DNA of 23,418 nucleotides from an uncultured Acidobacteriota bacterium (GTDB lineage: Bacteria; Acidobacteriota; Vicinamibacteria; Vicinamibacterales; UBA8438). The stretch covers positions 1 through 23,418 of the forward strand of contig CALBET010000282.1 in the NCBI GenBank assembly GCA_937888665.1. Reading direction: 5' to 3'. The notes beneath the pieces are model-generated. The model saw only the letters and a list, made by a program, of their open reading frames with translations, did no database searches and was not told where the DNA came from. Below are positions 6,717 to 14,289 of the stretch, piece after piece. Numbering within the stretch: the stretch's first letter is position 1; each line of letters opens with the position of its first letter. Both the position numbers and the translations under genes were made by a program.

Positions 6717-7910
6717 ATGAAGACGGGCGGCACCATCATCATCGTCGGTGGCGGCGTGGTCGGTTCGAGCATCGCCTACCATCTGCGCCGGGACGGACAC
6801 GACGGTCGACTCGTCGTCGTCGAGCGAGACCCTACCTACGCGCGCGCCTCATCGTCGCTGGCCATGGGCGGTGTGCGCCAGCAGTTCAGCTCGGCCGTCA
6901 ACATCGGGCTGGCTCGGTATAGCAGACGGTTCTACGCCGAGTTCGACGACACCATGCGGGTCCCGGGCCATCACCCCCGGGTCAATTTTCGCTCACGCGG
7001 TTATCTGTTTCTGGTGGACGAGGCGTCCTCGTCGCGCTTCGAGGCGCGGGTCGAGCGACAACGCGGGCTGGGCGCCCAGGTGGAACGTCTCGGTCTGGAC
7101 GCGCTGGCCGACCGACTACCGGGCGTCCGCCTGGACGACATCCGTTTCGGGGTCTTCGGCGCGGATGATGGCTATCTGGAACCGCGCGACGTGCTTCGCG
7201 GGTTCCGCGCCGCGGCCGCCGCGGCAGGCGCAGAATTCGTCCCGGCCGAGGTCACGGGCCTCCTCCGCCGGTCCGACCGCGTCGTCGGTGTCGAACTGGC
7301 GGACGGCACAACTGTGGGAGGCGAGGCCGTCGCTGTCGTGAACGCGGCCGGCCCGTTCGCGGCCCGCCTGGGAGCGATGGCCGGTCTCGAGCTCCCGGTG
7401 TACCCGGTGCGCCAGCAGCTGTTCCGATGCGCCTTGCCGACCCCGTGGCCATATCGGTTTCCCGTGGTCATCGACCCGACCGGCGTCCACTGGCGCCACG
7501 ATGATCCGGTCACCGAGTCGGACCCCGACCGACTCATTGTCGCCTGCACGCGGCTCGGCGAGCCGCCGGGCGAGAACTTCGAGTGCGACCTGTCACGATG
7601 GGAGGCCGACTTCCGGCCACCCCTGGTACGACGCGTCCCGCGGCTCGAGGCTGCCACGTTGGTGGACGGCTGGGCCGGTCTGTACGCCATGACCCCAGAC
7701 CACAATCCGCTCCTCGGCGAACATCCGGATGCGCCCGGATTCTTCCTCGCCAACGGCTTCAGCGGACACGGACTCATGATCGCGCCCGCGGTGGGAAAGG
7801 TTCTGTCGGAGCTGATCAGAACCGGTCGGTCCGACACCGTCGATGTCAGCAGCCTCGACCCGGGCCGGTTCGACCGCGGCGAACTCGTTCATGACGAGGC
7901 GATGATTTAG
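6717..7910 (+). CDS. DAO-family FAD-dependent oxidoreductase
   Basis: This 397-residue protein starts with the dinucleotide-binding fold IIIVGGGVVGSSIAYHL (7-23), with Glu36 at the end of the second strand for the ribose. SSSLAMGGVRQQFSSAVN (45-62) follows, as in FOXRED1/sarcosine oxidase-like DAO proteins. The C-terminal block GLYAMTPDHNPLLGEHPDAPGFFLANGFSGHGLMIAPAVGKVLSELI is the family's FAD-closing region. Such enzymes oxidise the C-N bond of an amino acid or N-methyl amine with FAD, using oxygen or an electron carrier. The substrate is not evident. It follows the SRPBCC gene by six bases, with no strong Shine-Dalgarno of its own. A palindrome at 7922-7950 may end the transcript. Confidence 0.92.
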   Translation: MKTGGTIIIVGGGVVGSSIAYHLRRDGHDGRLVVVERDPTYARASSSLAMGGVRQQFSSAVNIGLARYSRRFYAEFDDTMRVPGHHPRVNFRSRGYLFLVDEASSSRFEARVERQRGLGAQVERLGLDALADRLPGVRLDDIRFGVFGADDGYLEPRDVLRGFRAAAAAAGAEFVPAEVTGLLRRSDRVVGVELADGTTVGGEAVAVVNAAGPFAARLGAMAGLELPVYPVRQQLFRCALPTPWPYRFPVVIDPTGVHWRHDDPVTESDPDRLIVACTRLGEPPGENFECDLSRWEADFRPPLVRRVPRLEAATLVDGWAGLYAMTPDHNPLLGEHPDAPGFFLANGFSGHGLMIAPAVGKVLSELIRTGRSDTVDVSSLDPGRFDRGELVHDEAMI

Positions 7911-7921
7911 TCATTGGTGGG

Positions 7922-7950
7922 TCGGTCGCAGGCCTGAAGGCCTGCGCCAC
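7922..7950. repeat. REP-like palindrome, copy 2 (possible terminator hairpin)
   Basis: GCAGGCCTGAAGGCCTGC (7927-7944) is a perfect 8-base stem with a two-base loop. On the opposite strand it is headed by GTGGC and tailed by GCGAC, matching the plan of the element at 6145-6170. There is no T-tract, so it is not a textbook intrinsic terminator. It may still stop or stabilise the FAD oxidoreductase transcript ending at 7910. Confidence 0.6.
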
Positions 7951-7999
7951 GATGACTGCTGACGCCGAGGGGCCGCGGGGCGCGCATTGTCGGGCTTTC

Positions 8000-8032
8000 C
8001 TCAGACGGGGCTGCGCCCCGGACCCCACGCGG
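8000..8032 (-). repeat. 33-bp intergenic repeat, copy B (reverse orientation)
   Basis: The reverse complement of 8000-8032 matches 1421-1453 at 32 of 33 positions; the single difference is T at 1431. The core GGGGCGCAGCCCC can form a five to six base-pair stem with a three-base loop. Both copies are intergenic. The neighbouring GC-rich segment (ATGCGCGC followed by CCGCGGCC) is also shared, but lies on the other side of the 33-mer in this copy. Confidence 0.75.
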
Positions 8033-8049
8033 GGCCAGCACGACGCTCG

Positions 8050-8055
8050 TATAAT
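8050..8055 (+). promoter_or_regulatory. Consensus -10 TATAAT for a leaderless methyltransferase-amidase operon
   Basis: TATAAT ends eight bases before the ATG at 8063, so initiation would fall on or within one base of the start codon. The bases between (TTGACCC) contain no Shine-Dalgarno. The layout repeats that of the NamZ-like gene. This promoter would drive the methyltransferase, the small protein and the amidase together. A -35 match is not obvious. Confidence 0.6.
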
Positions 8056-8062
8056 TTGACCC

Positions 8063-8710
8063 ATGCAGATCGTGGCTCCGGAGATCGAAGGCTATCTCGC
8101 GTCCCTCGAGGTGCATGACCCGCAACTCACGCGGGTGGCCGCCGAGGGTGAGTCACTCGGCCTGCCGATTATCAATCCGGCCGTGGGTCGGTTGCTGGAA
8201 GCGCTCGTCATCGCGACCGGGACCCGGCGCGTGCTGGAAATCGGGACGGCCAACGGATACTCCGCCCTCTGGCTGGCCCGATCGCTTCCCGCTGACGGCC
8301 AGATCTTCACGCTGGAGATCGACCCGGAGCGGGCGGCCGTGGCGCGGCGCCACTTCGAAGAGGCGGGGCTCGCCGGTCGCGTCAGCGTGGTCGTGGGCGA
8401 TGCGGCTCGCATGGTTCACAAGGTGGCGGGCCCCTTCGACCTGATCTTCAACGACGGCGACAAACGGCAATACGGACCGCTTCTCGACCGGTTGGTGTCC
8501 CTGCTCCGTCCGGGCGGCGTCCTGGTCACCGACAACATCCTCTGGGATGGCGAGGTGGTGCCTGGGCTGGTGACACCGCCGCGGCGGGCGCCGGAGGACA
8601 CCGCGGCGATCGCGGAATACAACCGCCGGTTGGCGGCTGACGAGCGCCTCATGACCAGCTTCCTCCCGGTTCGCGACGGTCTGGCGGTGTCTGTGCGGCG
8701 GAGACCCTGA
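8063..8710 (+). CDS. SAM-dependent O-methyltransferase, class I family 3
   Basis: This 215-residue protein matches the size of caffeoyl-CoA/catechol-type O-methyltransferases. VLEIGTANGYSALWLA (57-72) binds S-adenosylmethionine, FTLEIDPERAAVARRHFEEAG (82-102) carries the acidic Glu85 for the ribose, and FDLIFNDGDKRQY (125-137) with TDNILWDG (156-163) supplies the carboxylates and Asn that hold the divalent metal in known members. The usual FIDADK is FNDGDK here. It would methylate a hydroxyl of a catechol-like or other vicinal-diol aromatic acceptor; the acceptor is unknown. It opens a three-gene unit whose next start overlaps its TGA. Confidence 0.92.
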   Translation: MQIVAPEIEGYLASLEVHDPQLTRVAAEGESLGLPIINPAVGRLLEALVIATGTRRVLEIGTANGYSALWLARSLPADGQIFTLEIDPERAAVARRHFEEAGLAGRVSVVVGDAARMVHKVAGPFDLIFNDGDKRQYGPLLDRLVSLLRPGGVLVTDNILWDGEVVPGLVTPPRRAPEDTAAIAEYNRRLAADERLMTSFLPVRDGLAVSVRRRP

Positions 8711-8904
8711 TGACCCTGACCCTTGACGACTGGCTCGACGCCGCCCAGACGAACGCCGAACGGCGGCAGCTGCCAGCCCTCGGGCCACTGCTCACAGCGT
8801 TGGCGGACGCCACCCGCGCACTCCGCGAAGCGGAGTGGAATCATCACGCCGCGAGCCGACCGGCTCCGGAGACACCCCAGCCCGATGACACCCCTACCAC
8901 CTGA
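8710..8904 (+). CDS. 64-residue protein, possible GatC/AtzG-like amidase partner
   Basis: The ATG shares one base with the methyltransferase stop (TGATG at 8708-8712), and the gene's last 20 bases overlap the amidase start at 8885, so it is translationally locked between them. Residues 4-44 (LTLDDWLDAAQ to REAEW) look like two amphipathic helices. Residues 49-64 are a Pro/Thr/acidic tail. Small proteins encoded just before amidase-signature enzymes include GatC (before GatA) and AtzG (partner of AtzE). Size, helical content and position fit, but there is no clear sequence match. Treat the partner role as inference. The reading frame itself is well supported by its two overlaps. Confidence 0.6.
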   Translation: MTLTLDDWLDAAQTNAERRQLPALGPLLTALADATRALREAEWNHHAASRPAPETPQPDDTPTT

Positions 8905-10243
8905 ACCGGCCTTGCGCCGTCTGGCGGCCGCGATCGAGGTCGGCGAGGTGTCGGTTCGCGAGGTTGTCGAGGCGGCGCTTCATCGCATCGCGACTCGTGA
9001 CGCTACGCTGAACGCCTTCACGGTGGTGCTGGACGAGAGCGCCCGCCTGGCGGCCGCGCGGGCCGACGCGGAGATTGCGGTCGGTCGCTACCGCGGCCCC
9101 CTCCACGGCATCCCGATTTCGGTCAAGGACCTGATCGATGTGGTCGGGGTGCCGACGACGGCGGCGTCTCGCGTCACCGACCGGTCGCCGGCCGACGCCG
9201 ACGCGCCGGTGGTGGCTCGCCTGCGGTCCGCAGGCGCCATCCTGATCGGGAAATGCAACCTCCACGAGTTCGCGTTCGGGACGACCGGCGAAGACTCCGC
9301 GTTCGGCCCGACTCGACACCCCGTCGATACCACCCGGTCGCCCGGCGGCTCAAGCAGCGGGTCAGCGGTATCGGTGGCAGGGGGGATGGTGACGGCGAGT
9401 GTGGGGACAGACACGGGCGGCTCAATCAGAATTCCGGCCGCCGCCTGCGGACTGGTCGGTCTGAAGCCGACGTTCGGCGAGCTTTCGTGCGACGGTATCG
9501 TGCCGCTCGCGCCCAGTCTCGACCACGTCGGTCCGCTGACCCGCTGCGTGGCCGATGCGCGGATCATGTTTGCCGCCATGCGCGGCACCACCACGGCCGC
9601 TGACACGACCACTCCGCCGGCGCGCCGACTCGGCTGCCCGCGACCCTACTTTCTGGACCAGCTCGACGACGAGGTCCGGGCGGTGTTCGAACAGGCGCTG
9701 GAACGGTTAGGCGACGCCGCCTGGGCCGTGAGCACGTCCCCCATACGCCACGCGAGTGACACGGCCACCGTCTGTCTGCATCTGGTGTTGCCGGAAGCGG
9801 CGGCCGCGCACGCGTCGTCGCTGGAGCGGCAGGGCGAGGCGTACACCGAGGGCGTGCGGGTGCGACTGGAACTTGGGCGGTATGTGTTGGCCGAAGACTA
9901 CGTCCGTGCCCAGCGAGGCCGAGCGGTCCTCGCGCAGGCCGTCGACGAGGCGCTCGCAGACCACGACGCCCTGGTGCTGCCATCTCTCGCGATTCCCGCG
10001 CCGCGGCTCGGGATCGACACCGTCGAGCTCGGGCTCGGGGGCCGCCCCGTCTCGGTGCGGAACGTCATGCTGCGATTGACGCAGCTGTTCAACGCGACCG
10101 GTCACCCGGCCGTGTCGATTCCATGCGGACAGACCGCGAGCGGGCTGCCGGTCGGGCTGCAGCTGGTCGGTCGCCGATCGTGCACGGAACAGCTCCTGGC
10201 AGTCGCCGAAGCCTGCGAGCAGGTGCTGGCGCCAGAGGCCTAA
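8885..10243 (+). CDS. Amidase-signature hydrolase (GatA/AtzE-like)
   Basis: I start at the ATG at 8885 (452 residues) because MTPLPPEPALRRLAAAIEVGEVS is the normal N-terminus of the family and upstream in-frame sequence shadows the 64-residue gene. The Ser-cisSer-Lys triad is present with exact spacing: Lys81 in ISVKDLID, Ser156 in GGSSSGSA, and nucleophile Ser180 in TDTGGSIRIPA. It hydrolyses an amide of unknown structure, or acts as the glutaminase half of an amidotransferase. A full gatCAB is not here, since gatB is absent. Its stop overlaps the convergent rhodanese gene by 4 bases. Confidence 0.94.
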   Translation: MTPLPPEPALRRLAAAIEVGEVSVREVVEAALHRIATRDATLNAFTVVLDESARLAAARADAEIAVGRYRGPLHGIPISVKDLIDVVGVPTTAASRVTDRSPADADAPVVARLRSAGAILIGKCNLHEFAFGTTGEDSAFGPTRHPVDTTRSPGGSSSGSAVSVAGGMVTASVGTDTGGSIRIPAAACGLVGLKPTFGELSCDGIVPLAPSLDHVGPLTRCVADARIMFAAMRGTTTAADTTTPPARRLGCPRPYFLDQLDDEVRAVFEQALERLGDAAWAVSTSPIRHASDTATVCLHLVLPEAAAAHASSLERQGEAYTEGVRVRLELGRYVLAEDYVRAQRGRAVLAQAVDEALADHDALVLPSLAIPAPRLGIDTVELGLGGRPVSVRNVMLRLTQLFNATGHPAVSIPCGQTASGLPVGLQLVGRRSCTEQLLAVAEACEQVLAPEA

Positions 10244-10686
10244 CTAGCTGCGACCTTCTGCTGCAGCACGTCGTAGCTCCCGTCTTCCGAGCCGCCGATC
10301 GCCACCGGCAGTCCCGCCTGCGACCAGCCTTCGTCGATCACCTGCCCGGTGGCGGGGTCGGTGCGACCCCCGAATCCCCCTTTGACGTTGACCGGGGTAT
10401 AGCCTGACTCCGCAAGGATCAGCGCCGCCTTCCCCGACCGGCCACCCACCTGGCATCCGACCAACAACTTGGTGTCAGGGGGATAGTTGGCCTGCATCAC
10501 CGCCAGGAAGTCCGGATTCGGCCTCATCTGCCCCGTCTGCGGGTCGAAGTGCAGCAGCGGCACGTTGTGGGCACCATCCGGATGCCCTCGCTCATATTCC
10601 GGTACCGACCGCACGTCGACGTAGGTGTACCCGTCGTCCGTCTGCAGCTGATGCGCCTCCTGAACTCCAACATGTGTGACGCTCAT
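10240..10686 (-). CDS. Single-domain rhodanese-like sulfurtransferase
   Basis: This 148-residue protein has one rhodanese domain: YVDVRSVPEYERGHPDGAHNVP (22-43), then LLVGCQVGGRSGKAA (74-88) with catalytic Cys78 in a six-residue loop CQVGGRS, and GGFGG near the end. Such proteins move sulfane sulfur or reduce thiosulfate in the cytoplasm. The C-terminal 35 residues (TDPATGQVIDEGWSQAGLPV) are longer than in minimal PspE-like forms but are common in plant/cyanobacterial-type rhodaneses. AAGGAG at 10694-10699 lies seven bases before the ATG. It is transcribed divergently from the alpha/beta hydrolase at 10818, and its TAG overlaps the amidase TAA tail to tail. Confidence 0.92.
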   Translation of the reverse strand: MSVTHVGVQEAHQLQTDDGYTYVDVRSVPEYERGHPDGAHNVPLLHFDPQTGQMRPNPDFLAVMQANYPPDTKLLVGCQVGGRSGKAALILAESGYTPVNVKGGFGGRTDPATGQVIDEGWSQAGLPVAIGGSEDGSYDVLQQKVAAS

Positions 10687-10817
10687 GACAACACTCCTTT
10701 TTCGTCATACTACACTGGAGGTTGGCCGGCGGAGCCCGACGTCGCTCCCTGACCCTGACACCGAACCCTGGCCAATTACCGCGGACCGCGCTCGGCTCGT
10801 CCCCACCTTCGTGTTTC

Positions 10818-11825
10818 ATGATCAGCAAATTCTTCTACGCCTGGGAACGCCGTCTTGTGGCGGTAGATACCAACAGGATCGTGCGGCCCTTCGAGTGGGG
10901 ACTGGACTGGATCGACGCTGAACCTGGCCCGGACGACACCGCCGGGAGCCGGTTCGAACAGTTCGCCGACCGCGCCGTGTCGGACCCCGACTGGTTCACG
11001 GTCGCGCCATGTCAGGACTACAGCGTGGAGGGTGATGCGCTGACCTTTCCGAGCGCGGTCACGACCCCGCATCACGAGAACAACACCGTTCGCCTGCGGT
11101 ACTTCCCGGCCGAACAGGGACCAACCGGACGCCGGGCCACCCTGGTGCTGCCACAGTGGAACTCGGACCCCGGTGCGCATGTCGGCCTGTGCCAGCTACT
11201 CGCGCGGGTGGGCATCAGCGCGTTGCGGCTGAGCCTGCCGTACCACGACGACCGGATGCCCCCCGAACTGGAGCGCGCCGACTACATCGTCAGTCCCAAC
11301 CTCGGCCGGACCCTGCACGCCAATAGACAGGCCGTGCTCGATGCGCGCCGGGCCATCGCCTGGCTGGCCGCGCAGGGCTACGAACGCATCGGCATCCTGG
11401 GTACGAGCCTGGGGTCCTGTCTGGCGATGCTCACGGCGGCGCACGAGCCGCTCATCAAGGCTGCGGCGCTCAACCACATTTCCCCCTACTTCGCCGATGT
11501 CGTCTGGGAGGGCATCTCGACGACACATGTCCGCGCCGGACTCGACGGCGCCATCGAGCTCGATCAGTTACGACGATGCTGGCTGCCGATCAGCCCACAG
11601 CCGTACATCGACCGCATGCGGAGCACGCCGACGCTGCTCGTCTATGCCCGCTACGACCTGTCCTTCCCGGTCAGGCTCTCCCGTCAACTGGTGCAGGACT
11701 TCAAGACACGCGAGATACCGCACCAGGTCGCGGTGATGCCGTGCGGCCACTACACCATCGGAAAGACCCCGTTCCAATGGCTCGACGGCTACACGCTGGT
11801 GCAGTTTCTCCGACGGAACCTGTAG
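10818..11825 (+). CDS. Alpha/beta hydrolase of unassigned subfamily
   Basis: I start at the ATG at 10818 (335 residues, MISKFFYAWERRLV); an earlier in-frame ATG at 10722 would add a low-complexity Arg/Pro stretch over the divergent promoter region. The fold is shown by TLVLPQWNS (strand and oxyanion region, 108-116), the nucleophile elbow GILGTSLGSC (192-201, Ser197), YARYDLSFP (Asp280) and MPCGHYTIGKTPF (His311). These give a plausible Ser-Asp-His triad. No signal peptide is visible. It might be an esterase or a member of the ABHD18-like group, which I cannot settle from sequence alone. The 130 bases after it, before the NHL gene, show no gene. Confidence 0.85.
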   Translation: MISKFFYAWERRLVAVDTNRIVRPFEWGLDWIDAEPGPDDTAGSRFEQFADRAVSDPDWFTVAPCQDYSVEGDALTFPSAVTTPHHENNTVRLRYFPAEQGPTGRRATLVLPQWNSDPGAHVGLCQLLARVGISALRLSLPYHDDRMPPELERADYIVSPNLGRTLHANRQAVLDARRAIAWLAAQGYERIGILGTSLGSCLAMLTAAHEPLIKAAALNHISPYFADVVWEGISTTHVRAGLDGAIELDQLRRCWLPISPQPYIDRMRSTPTLLVYARYDLSFPVRLSRQLVQDFKTREIPHQVAVMPCGHYTIGKTPFQWLDGYTLVQFLRRNL

Positions 11826-11955
11826 AAACGCCGGTCGCGTTCTTGGCAAACGATGCCTGAACGGGACAGAATGCCATGCGGGGTGTCGGCTTCCATCGGC
11901 GAAGGCGGCGGCAGATCGCTGAGTTCGCAGCCATTCTTTTACCAGGAGGACATCC

Positions 11956-12999
11956 GTGTTCTATCCCATTCGACAAGCACTTCTCGCCGCGGCCATCCTG
12001 ATTCCATTGGCCGGCGCGCCCTCGCTGGCGATTGCGCAAGACACCGGCAACGATCTGCCGAATCCCTACCAGGCTGTCAGTGGGTGGGCCAAGATGCCCG
12101 GCGCGCGCCATTGGGGCTCGACCAGCGCGGTCGATATCGACCCGGACGGGGTACACATCTGGGTCGCTGAGCGTTGTGGTCAGAACGCCTGTGAAGGCTC
12201 GACGCTCGACACGGTCTTGAAGTTCGACAGCTCGGGCCAGCTCGTAAAGAGTTTCGGCGCCGGCAAGATGAACTGGCCGCACGGCATCCACGTCGACACC
12301 GAGGGGAATGTCTGGGTGACCGACGCGCGTGGCGGCAACGGCAAAGGCCACCAGGTGCACAAGTTCAGCCCGGACGGCGACGTGCTGCTGAGCCTGGGCA
12401 CGGCCGGCGAAGCGGGGAACGACGCGACACACTTCACCGAGCCGTCCGACGTCGTGGTTGGGCCCGACGGGTCCATCTATGTCGGCGATGGGCACGGCGG
12501 CACGCGCTCGCGGCAGCGCGTCGTGAAATTCGACGCCAACGGGAAGTTCATCAAGGAGTGGGGTGAGACCGGCACCGGTCCCAACCAGATGGGCGTGCCG
12601 CATGCGCTGGCGTTTGACTCGCAGGGCCGGCTGTTCGTGGCGGACCGCTCGAACAACCGCATCCTGATCTACGACCAGGACGGCACCCTGCTCGACACCT
12701 GGTACCAGTTCAGCCGGAACAGCGGCATCTTCATCGACGCCGACGACATGCTGTACGCCACCGACTCCGAGTCGGCCGACTCCCGCGACCACGGTGAGTG
12801 GAAGCGGGGTATCCGGATCGGCAGCGCCAAGACCGGCGAGGTCATGTATTTCATCCCCGACCCCGCCGACGCCAACAACGGACCGCTCCGGGGCACCAGC
12901 TTCTCGGAGGGCGTGGCGGTGGACGCCGCCGGCAACATCTACGGCGCCGAAGTGGGTCCGCGCGATCTGAAGCGGTACGAGCGGAAGCCGGAACAATAG
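11956..12999 (+). CDS. Exported NHL-repeat beta-propeller (peptidylglycine lyase-like)
   Basis: The GTG start at 11956 is set by a strong AGGAGG at 11944-11949. The 347-residue product has a signal peptide (positive QALL start, hydrophobic core, likely cut at AIA-QD near residue 28). After it come about five to six repeats of the NHL type (WPHGIHVDTEGNVWVTDA, EPSDVVVGPDGSIYVGDG, VPHALAFDSQGRLFVADRSNNRI, NSGIFIDADDMLYATDS, FSEGVAVDAAGNIYGAEV), which form a six-bladed propeller. Peptidyl-alpha-hydroxyglycine lyase and many uncharacterised periplasmic proteins share this fold. Whether it is an enzyme or a binding protein is open. It lies 144 bases before the MetE-like gene. Confidence 0.9.
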   Translation: MFYPIRQALLAAAILIPLAGAPSLAIAQDTGNDLPNPYQAVSGWAKMPGARHWGSTSAVDIDPDGVHIWVAERCGQNACEGSTLDTVLKFDSSGQLVKSFGAGKMNWPHGIHVDTEGNVWVTDARGGNGKGHQVHKFSPDGDVLLSLGTAGEAGNDATHFTEPSDVVVGPDGSIYVGDGHGGTRSRQRVVKFDANGKFIKEWGETGTGPNQMGVPHALAFDSQGRLFVADRSNNRILIYDQDGTLLDTWYQFSRNSGIFIDADDMLYATDSESADSRDHGEWKRGIRIGSAKTGEVMYFIPDPADANNGPLRGTSFSEGVAVDAAGNIYGAEVGPRDLKRYERKPEQ

Positions 13000-13143
13000 A
13001 CTCGCTCGGGTCGCATAAACGACGGCGCCGGCCGGGGGCGGAACTCTCACGCGGTGAGGGATCGTCACCCGGCGGCCGACCAGCTCTCCGAACGATGCCG
13101 CCGCGTATCGTTCCGCCGCCCTTCACCACACCGGAGACAGACC

Positions 13144-14244
13144 ATGGCCACATCGTACCGCGCCGACCAGGTTGGCAGCTTGTTGCGTCCAGCGGAGCTG
13201 CTGGCGGCGCGCGCCGCCACCCCGGTTGACGCCGAGCGGCTCCGGGCCCTTGAGGACCAGCACATCCTGCGGGTGATGGGGCGCCAGCGAGATCTGGGTT
13301 TCGAAGCGGTGACGGACGGCGAGTTGCGCCGGCGCAACTTCATGAGCGATTTCACCGATGCGGTCGACGGCTTCGACCTGGAGGACGCTGTCCAGCGTAC
13401 GTGGCAGGCCGGGGATGAGGCCGTGGCACCGGCCAGCAGCGTCACCGGTATCGTGACAGATACGCTACGGCCGGTTCGCCGTCTGACCGGGCACGAGCTG
13501 CCGTTTCTTCGGGCCCATGCCGGCACCGGCATCAAGATGACGCTGCCGAGTGCCAATCAGTTCCCGGCCATCGCGTTCAAGCGGGGCGTGACCGACAGGG
13601 TGTATCCGGACCACAGCGCGCTTCTCTGGGACGTCGTGGCCATCCTCAAACAAGAGCTACAGCAGCTCGCGACCGAGGGCGTGTCGTATCTGCAGATCGA
13701 CGCACCCCGCTACAGCTACTACGTGGACCCCAAATGGCGCGAGTGGGTTCGGACCACAATCGGCGTCGACCCGGATGCGGCGCTGGAGGAGGCGGTTCGC
13801 GCGGACAACGCCTGCTTCGAGGCGGCTCGGCGCGAAGGCGTGACCCTGGCCATCCACCTCTGTCGAGGGAACAACCGCAGTCAGTGGTACGCCGAGGGGG
13901 GCTACGACGCAATCGCCGACACGGTGCTTGGCGGTCTCGCGGTCGACCGTTTCCTGCTGGAGTACGACGACGAACGATCGGGCACCTTCGAGCCGCTCAG
14001 GTTCGCGCCGCCCGACAAGACCGTGGTGCTCGGTCTGGTGAGCAGCAAGCGCCCGCAGCTCGAAGACCCGGACGAGCTCGCCAGGCGGGTCGACCAGGCG
14101 TCCCGGTACGTGCCACTCGAACGACTCGCGCTGAGTACACAGTGCGGCTTCGCGTCGACGGCGGAGGGCAACCTGCTCACCGAGGAAGACCAGTGGGCCA
14201 AGCTGGAGCTGGTCATGAGCACGGCGCGCCAGGTGTGGGGCTGA
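13144..14244 (+). CDS. MetE C-terminal-domain-like protein (cobalamin-independent methionine synthase family)
   Basis: The ATG at 13144 has GGAG at 13133-13136 and gives 366 residues, the length of a free-standing MetE C-domain rather than the full ~750-residue enzyme. Opening RADQVGSLLRP and DGELRRRNF are typical of this group. The zinc ligands of MetE are conserved: His238 and Cys240 in AIHLCRGNN, Glu273 in LLEYDDERSG, and Cys334 in STQCGFAST. Zinc would activate a thiol for methyl transfer. Such short forms also act in thiol or methyl transfer unrelated to methionine, for example epoxyalkane:coenzyme M transferase relatives. The methyl donor is not known. Confidence 0.9.
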   Translation: MATSYRADQVGSLLRPAELLAARAATPVDAERLRALEDQHILRVMGRQRDLGFEAVTDGELRRRNFMSDFTDAVDGFDLEDAVQRTWQAGDEAVAPASSVTGIVTDTLRPVRRLTGHELPFLRAHAGTGIKMTLPSANQFPAIAFKRGVTDRVYPDHSALLWDVVAILKQELQQLATEGVSYLQIDAPRYSYYVDPKWREWVRTTIGVDPDAALEEAVRADNACFEAARREGVTLAIHLCRGNNRSQWYAEGGYDAIADTVLGGLAVDRFLLEYDDERSGTFEPLRFAPPDKTVVLGLVSSKRPQLEDPDELARRVDQASRYVPLERLALSTQCGFASTAEGNLLTEEDQWAKLELVMSTARQVWG

Positions 14245-14289
14245 AACTGTTGGAGCCTGTGGCCCGCAACGCGGCGCGATGACGCGTTC

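Noticed and set aside
11841..11870. Possible -35/-10 pair (TTGGCA ... CAGAAT) before the NHL gene
   Set aside because: The hexamers each miss consensus bases and the match is no better than expected by chance in a 130-base gap.
11701..13068. Long open frame (455 codons) on the minus strand opposite the NHL gene
   Set aside because: It mirrors the codon pattern of the real GC-rich gene, has no recognisable domain, and the plus-strand frame has a signal peptide, AGGAGG site and NHL repeats.
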